Source of the DNA: Ypsolopha sequella
Taxonomy: Eukaryota > Arthropoda > Insecta > Lepidoptera > Ypsolophidae
Assembly: GCA_934047225.1 (NCBI GenBank)
Contig: OW203986.1
Coordinates: forward strand, 22,261,221-22,325,220
Direction: 5' to 3'
Length of the DNA stretch: 64,000 bases
Shown here: positions 59,024-64,000 of the stretch, in pieces
Layout of the letters: every line of letters begins with the position of its first letter
Position numbering within the stretch: position 1 is the first letter of the stretch
Translations under genes and position numbers: made by a program
The notes under the pieces: model-generated
Database searches by the model: none
The model's input: only the letters and a program-made list of their open reading frames with translations
What the model was told of the DNA's origin: nothing

Positions 59024-62000
59024 TTACTTTTTCTTCTGGACTGGGGTAAGCAAGTCGATAACGGCAGCGATGTTACCATCATAGTTATCCAGGAGTTGTG
59101 TCAGCCAACCGCCATCGTTGTTGAAGCCCATAGATAGCATTTGGTCAATGGCAGCGGCGATATGAGGCTCTGCGGAATAAATCATTTTTTAGTATCTTTC
59201 TATGCTAAAAAACTTGGCAGAGTTATACAGTGCCGCTAGCGGTATTTATTACAATGGGTTAAACAGCCACAAGAAAAAAAAAGTTTATTCGTTATAACAA
59301 ATTACAAAAATACACACTTATAATTAGTACAAATTATATAACTTAGTTTATAAGGGAGTAACGTTGGAAGCCATGGTAGGTGGTAAGCCTGAGTAATGGC
59401 CTCCAGCGCCTTTCCGCGGGCCAAGTTACATTTTTGTGATGAAAACAAAATAAAATAAAATTAAGATTACAAAAACTAATAACTAAAATTTAAAATTAAA
59501 TCATATGGATTACAGGATTTATTCTTTATGTTTTATTGCTAGGATTGTAATTTTGCCGTATACACTTAGCGGCAGTCTAACAGGATGCGCTAAAATGCCA
59601 CAAAGATTGTGGCAACACCGTTAGCAGTACCGTATTCACAGCCATTACAGTGCCGCTAGCGGTATTCTATTACAATGGGTTAAAATGCCACAAGGCTGTA
59701 TACGTGACGTGTCACGTGGCTTCTTTGTATACCTTCGCTTGATTCTCCACTTCGGATATCCAATCATTGGTGCAGTGGGTAAGGGCACTACATTTAAGAA
59801 ACCAGCGGGCCTATTATGTATCTCTAGTTGCCTTCTGGACTGGGTGTCTATCATCAAAAACATATATATACTATCGAATTCCGATGGCCTAAGGATATGT
59901 TCGCACTTGAAGTGACGACACAGTTTGTTAATAGTTCAATACCCACTAAAGGCAATTTGGAAATTAAAATTTTTATCTATGTTTTTGATGATAGGCACCT
60001 CGTTCAGTTGGCAACTAAAGATACAGAATAGGGGGGCAGGTTTTAGAGTTCGAACCCTCATCGGAACTTTTTCTTTTTTTGTGAGTCTCAACAAAAAGTC
60101 AAAAATAAGTGCGAAGACGAACGTGTTAGGTTTACATGTAAATACATTTGGGGAGCCGAACGGAGCGAGGCGACCCCATTAGTTTTAACACAAAAAAATC
60201 TACGACACTTGGATTTTTTTGAAGCGGATGCTTCAGTGATCGACTACAGGAAAGAATTCCGTAGGTTAAGGCATTTTTGTATTTAGTACTTGACAATAAA
60301 AGTGCTTTCACAGGGAAGTTATTGTATGAAAAGAATTTGACTCAATCCAGGCCTGCTGGATTAGCCATTTCTTTAGCTTATCACGCATACGGAAAGGAGC
60401 CGAAACAGGATGTAGAATGACTACAAAATTAATCAATATCTCGAACAATATTAGTTGAATAATTGGGAAATAATAGTTAAGTCACTTACTGGGATGACGC
60501 GGTTGCTGGGCGGCCTGTGGGGCGGGTGTAGACTGCGGGGCGGGTATGGGCTGCGGGGCGGGCGCAGGCTGCACTTTGGGTGGCAGAGGCTGCGCAGGCT
60601 GCTGCACTTGTTGGTACATCGAGGGATGCTCCGGCACTTTAGGGTTCAACACTAAAAGTTGTAACGGAGTGTTCATTAATGGTACATAAGCTATGCATTC
60701 ATTGTGACGATATGAATCCTCGAAAAAGTGTCTGAGATTTTTCCTAGTATGGACTGAAATGCAAGTCACAGTCCACACTCATACACCCACATTCAACCAA
60801 CGATTATTAGTAAGTAATAAATTTATAAGTAAATTAATTACACCCCAGCGTGATCGGTGGAGCCCTATTGCCGTACGCCGCCGCTCATAAACGAGTGTTC
60901 TTCTTCTGATTTCTCGTGAAATTGTTAGTTGCAAATATTATAAACAAAGACGATATTTTTGATGGTCGTAGATAAATTATTGTGTGCAACTGAACATAAT
61001 TAGACATTGGGAATATCTCAAATTATGTTACAGTTGCACAAAATACTATTAGAGAAGAAGTAGTCAGCGCAATAGCGGCCATTTTGTCCAGACACACACA
61101 CACACACACAATAGATTTTCATTTGTCCATCTTGTACGATCCCGACACACCTCTTCCTCTAATAAACAGATACAATGTTCACATACCAGCAGTAGCGGCA
61201 TTCAGTTGAGGGTATAGCTGCTGTCCCTCATTGATGGTGACACGCTGGAACTCCTGAGGCAAGTTGAAGCCGATGGGGGCGTCGGGAGCGACCGGCGCAG
61301 ACGGGCGAGCCCCGGCCATGTCCATCAGATCTGTGCAACGTATTAAATCATCAGCCTAAGCAGTCCACAGATAAGCATCCCTCTGATGAGCCAGTCTACT
61401 TTAAGAGCCGTATTGCAGGCGGATTGTAAAAGAACCCGCCTTTTTATAATAATACAACACCGAACAGTTCAATTCAAAATCACTAAAACAATATGGAGCT
61501 TTTTTAATCTCTGAAATAAAAGATTTTTATTCCTTATATTTAATTTATTAAATTATTAACCTACAAAACCTTAATACCTATGTATTGTGTATAATCGCAA
61601 AATTTCCATATTCTGTAAATTGGAATTTCAAAGTTTTAAATATTAAAATTCAAATTTACAGAAACCGATGAAAAATTTGTATAAGTATGTTTTGTAGGGT
61701 AATAATTTAGCAGATTTTAAATTTAAGTGTTAAACTATAATTAACTGTACTGCACTCTATCGTTTTAGCGATAATGAGAATTTAAAGGGTTAATACAAAG
61801 AGCTCTTTTAAAATCATTAAACTGAAGAATAAAAAGTCCAAAATAGCACTGTGCTTAAATTAGTTTTTAAAAACAATTATCGCTATTAGGAAATTGGCAC
61901 ATTACAAAATGACAAAATTAATTAAACTTCAAATACTCTGATTAAAGTAAATCTCGAATTGATGACTTTAATAAAAATAATAATGCTAATTAGTTGTCTA

Positions 62001-62748
62001 AACCGACTGTACACTTCGCCCACGATAAAGTTTAAATCAAATTGCAGGACCCGTGGCTTTTTGTACTGAAATTACAAGTAGTTACTTACCACTCTCCTCG
62101 TTGATCACAGTCCAGCCATCAGCTTTTTCTGTATCAGCAAACTTAGAATCATTGCTTCCGTTAGAACCCTCAGAACGAACACTGATCTTATCCGATTCAA
62201 CGCTTTGCCTTTCTTTAGCTGCCATATCCACATCATTGGTAACAGATGAGGCCGGAGTCGGTTCAGCTTCAGATGGAGTCGATGTATGTTGCTGTTCAAC
62301 ATTCTCCGATGGTGTTGATGTAGGTTGCTTTGCAACATTCTCTGATGAAACGGGCGTCGGTAACAAAGTCACAAATTCCATGAAGCGTTGAATGTTTTCC
62401 GGGTTGATTATCTTGTCAAACTGGATGGGGCAGCCTTGGAACTGTGGGATTTGAGCTTTAGGAGTACCGCCACCATTACGTTTCTCACCCTGGCTCTCTT
62501 GAGGAGTGGCTTTAGTCTTCTCTGCTTGGGTTTCGTCGGAAACAGTCTGGGTGGACGTAGAAGGCTGGGGTTTGGTCTGGTCGGTTGGTGGGTGGCAGTT
62601 TACGTCTCCAGCTAAGTTGGCGAACTCGTTCATGTAAGTGGCGAATGTCTCAAGCCAGCTGCCACGTTGTTGGCGGCGACACTCGCGACGTTCGCGCCTT
62701 TCGCCGCGGTGATGGTCGTTGTCACGATGATGTTTACGTTCAGCGCTC
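59024..62748 (-). CDS. SQSTM1: p62/sequestosome-1 (ref(2)P-like) autophagy receptor, last four exons
   Basis: A selective-autophagy adaptor that links ubiquitinated cargo to Atg8/LC3. Exons on the - strand: 62748-62090, 61330-61187, 60651-60490, 59169-59024. They join in phase to 369 residues plus TAA. The first visible exon begins with a basic RERRECRRQQRGSW segment, followed by a Ser/Thr/Gln-rich low-complexity region. It ends with a LIR-like DGWTVI (W-x-x-I after acidic context, near 62110). Exon 2 has APIGFNLPQEFQRVTINEGQ, exon 3 is a Pro/Gln/Ala-rich linker, and the last exon is a UBA domain (AIDQMLSMGFNNDGGWLTQL...VIDLL) at the extreme C-terminus. PB1 and ZZ domains, expected upstream, must lie beyond base 64000. 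The UBA-terminated layout fits p62; a different UBA protein is less likely given the LIR. Confidence 0.88.
59226..59700. repeat. Direct repeat around CAGTGCCGCTAGCGGTAT
   Basis: ACAGTGCCGCTAGCGGTATT then ATTACAATGGGTTAAA occurs at 59227 and again at 59646. A related inverted motif (TTAGCGGCAGTC, AAAATGCCACAA) lies at about 59566-59605. In the p62 intron before the last exon. Probably ends of small non-autonomous elements. Confidence 0.6.
61091..61110. repeat. (AC)n microsatellite
   Basis: An uninterrupted AC run in a p62 intron, next to a retroelement-like repeat also present at 27120 and 49140. Confidence 0.9.
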
Positions 62749-64000
62749 CTGGAAACAAAAAAAGGTTGGATTTCGTTAATGATGTGATCGGCGTGACAAC
62801 ACGCTGTTTTTGACGTGCAAGAAAAGGGCCTGACCGGGTAGCGTAAACTGAGATACAACCACAGATTATTACAAATACGAATGGTGCACCCTGGATAGTT
62901 AGACCCTTAGAGCATGTTAGACCCAACTAACTGACAAATCCCTTTACTTCAACTGGTGGTACGCTTCGCTTAAGCCCATGGGGCATTACAAAAAATCCAA
63001 ATTATATTGAAAATTTGCTGCCATCGAAGATTTCCAGCATTTTCCTGGGGCTTATATAATTCTAACGTCATGCTTAATAGCCGCCCATCCATCTTGATTC
63101 TTGAGTAATGCAACGGAAAGACATCGAGGCTTTGCTAAAAGGATTTCCGTGTTTTGACGGAACCATTACAAAATATGAGTAGTTCAGTCGAGTGAGCATT
63201 CGGTAGTTTCAAATTACTTCTGTACTTGTTAAACTTTGCTCACCCGAAAAGATTGTGATGAAAATTTGGCAGCTAACATTTAGACCACGGGATAGCTAAA
63301 ACATACACATGGCATGTAAAATAAAATCTTTAATTTTACTACATATATTTGGTGGCATGTCTAAGTTTATAATGCATGTAGAGCACCTAACATGATTGAG
63401 TGTTTCTGTCTGTTACTTTTATGAGGTAACTAGGTCGCCCGCGCTGTATATACCTATGCCCAAAGCTTTACCTCAAACTTGTTCAACTCCGCAGTTCCCT
63501 TTTGTTATAGCGCAATGGTGCATACCCGAAAACCTCCTTCAAACCCTCTATCCAACAACAAAAGTCGGGTTAGTGGTTCTCAAGCGATGAGTGAATATAC
63601 CATAGACCAGGGGTGGCCAACCAGTTGATCGCGGCTATTAGTCCAGTCGATCGTGGCAAAGCAAAAAAAAAGTTTTCCTTCATAATAAAATAAAAACATA
63701 CTACATAATTGCCTACTGTTTCATTTAAATTTTCAAGAAGTATGTAATTGGTAGATTGCACAGGGTTTCGTCTGTAAACAGTAGATCTTGGGTCTAACCA
63801 AGATGGCCACCCCTGAAAAAGACTAAACTATGATAATAAGTTAATAATAGTAGTAGAGTGATGAATTATTACCGTTTTCGGAATTTTTTGAAGAAGATAA
63901 GAAGATTCCAGGCCTCGTAGCACAGTGTTTAATCACGCGCGATGCCACTTAAACTCTGATTTTTTATTCCGTAGAATTCTGACAGTTCAGTAAAAGGGAT
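62749..64000. other. p62 intron or upstream region, no exon recognised
   Basis: By orientation this should be p62 intron. I find no PB1 or ZZ coding in it. The only structured feature is the hAT-like MITE at 63608-63815. Confidence 0.6.
63608..63815. mobile_element. hAT-like MITE (CAGGGGTGGCCA ends), 208 bp
   Basis: CAGGGGTGGCCAACCAG at the left and AAGATGGCCACCCCTG at the right form ~12-bp inverted ends of the hAT type. Flanking octamers (CCATAGAC, AAAAAGAC) agree poorly, so the target duplication is uncertain. Confidence 0.7.

Noticed and set aside
62053..62391. 112-codon + strand frame
   Set aside because: It is antisense to the p62 exon at 62748-62090.

Overview
This looks like a stretch of a lepidopteran (moth or butterfly) nuclear genome. 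It is AT-rich, has small phase-consistent exons with GT-AG junctions, and is packed with transposon families of the moth/butterfly type: many TA-flanked foldback MITEs, hAT MITEs with 8-bp target duplications, a Helitron-type end with hairpin plus CTAG, RTE-, jockey- and RNase H-type LINE fragments, and dispersed GGTTCCGTA repeats. The species cannot be named from the sequence alone.

Four protein-coding host genes can be reconstructed exon by exon. (1) The last five exons of a neutral/pancreatic-type lipase, + strand, 87-4401, with a complete Ser-Asp-His triad. (2) A complete 13-exon, 592-residue SLC5-family sodium-coupled solute transporter, - strand, 30550-12498. (3) A complete 6-exon, 309-residue exosome subunit RRP42/EXOSC7, + strand, 45535-55670. 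(4) The last four exons of a p62/sequestosome-1 (ref(2)P-like) autophagy receptor, - strand, 62748-59024, ending in a LIR-like motif, a Pro/Gln-rich linker and a C-terminal UBA domain. The genes appear functionally unrelated.

Most of the rest is mobile DNA. The clearest element is a DIRS-type tyrosine-recombinase retrotransposon at 36795-42542. It has inverted terminal repeats, a gag-like frame, an RT/RNase H/methyltransferase-like frame, a recombinase frame, and a 106-bp internal complementary region that matches both outer ends joined through the tetranucleotide ATTT. Its repeats are almost identical, so it looks young. Its coding frames are nevertheless broken, including loss of the RT catalytic aspartates.

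The DIRS element interrupts one copy of a second family of about 3 kb (36557-45348). That family has another copy in opposite orientation at 7453-10719 and a lone end at 32167. It carries a degraded OTU-type cysteine-protease reading frame, a GC-rich hairpin at one end, a ~620-bp foldback at the other, and AT at every visible junction. The copy at 7453-10719 is itself inserted in a 585-bp TIR element whose uninterrupted copy lies at 56865-57449. The window therefore contains empty sites for both insertions, and their order can be read directly.

Layout: 1-4.4 kb lipase; 4.4-12.4 kb repeats including the nested insertion; 12.5-30.6 kb SLC5 gene with repeat-filled introns; 30.6-45.5 kb intergenic, holding a hAT remnant and the DIRS-in-OTU-element nest, which ends 187 bp before the EXOSC7 start codon; 45.5-55.7 kb EXOSC7 with two LINE fragments and several MITEs in its introns; 55.7-59.0 kb intergenic and probable p62 3' UTR; 59.0-62.7 kb p62; 62.7-64 kb intron or upstream sequence with one hAT-like MITE.
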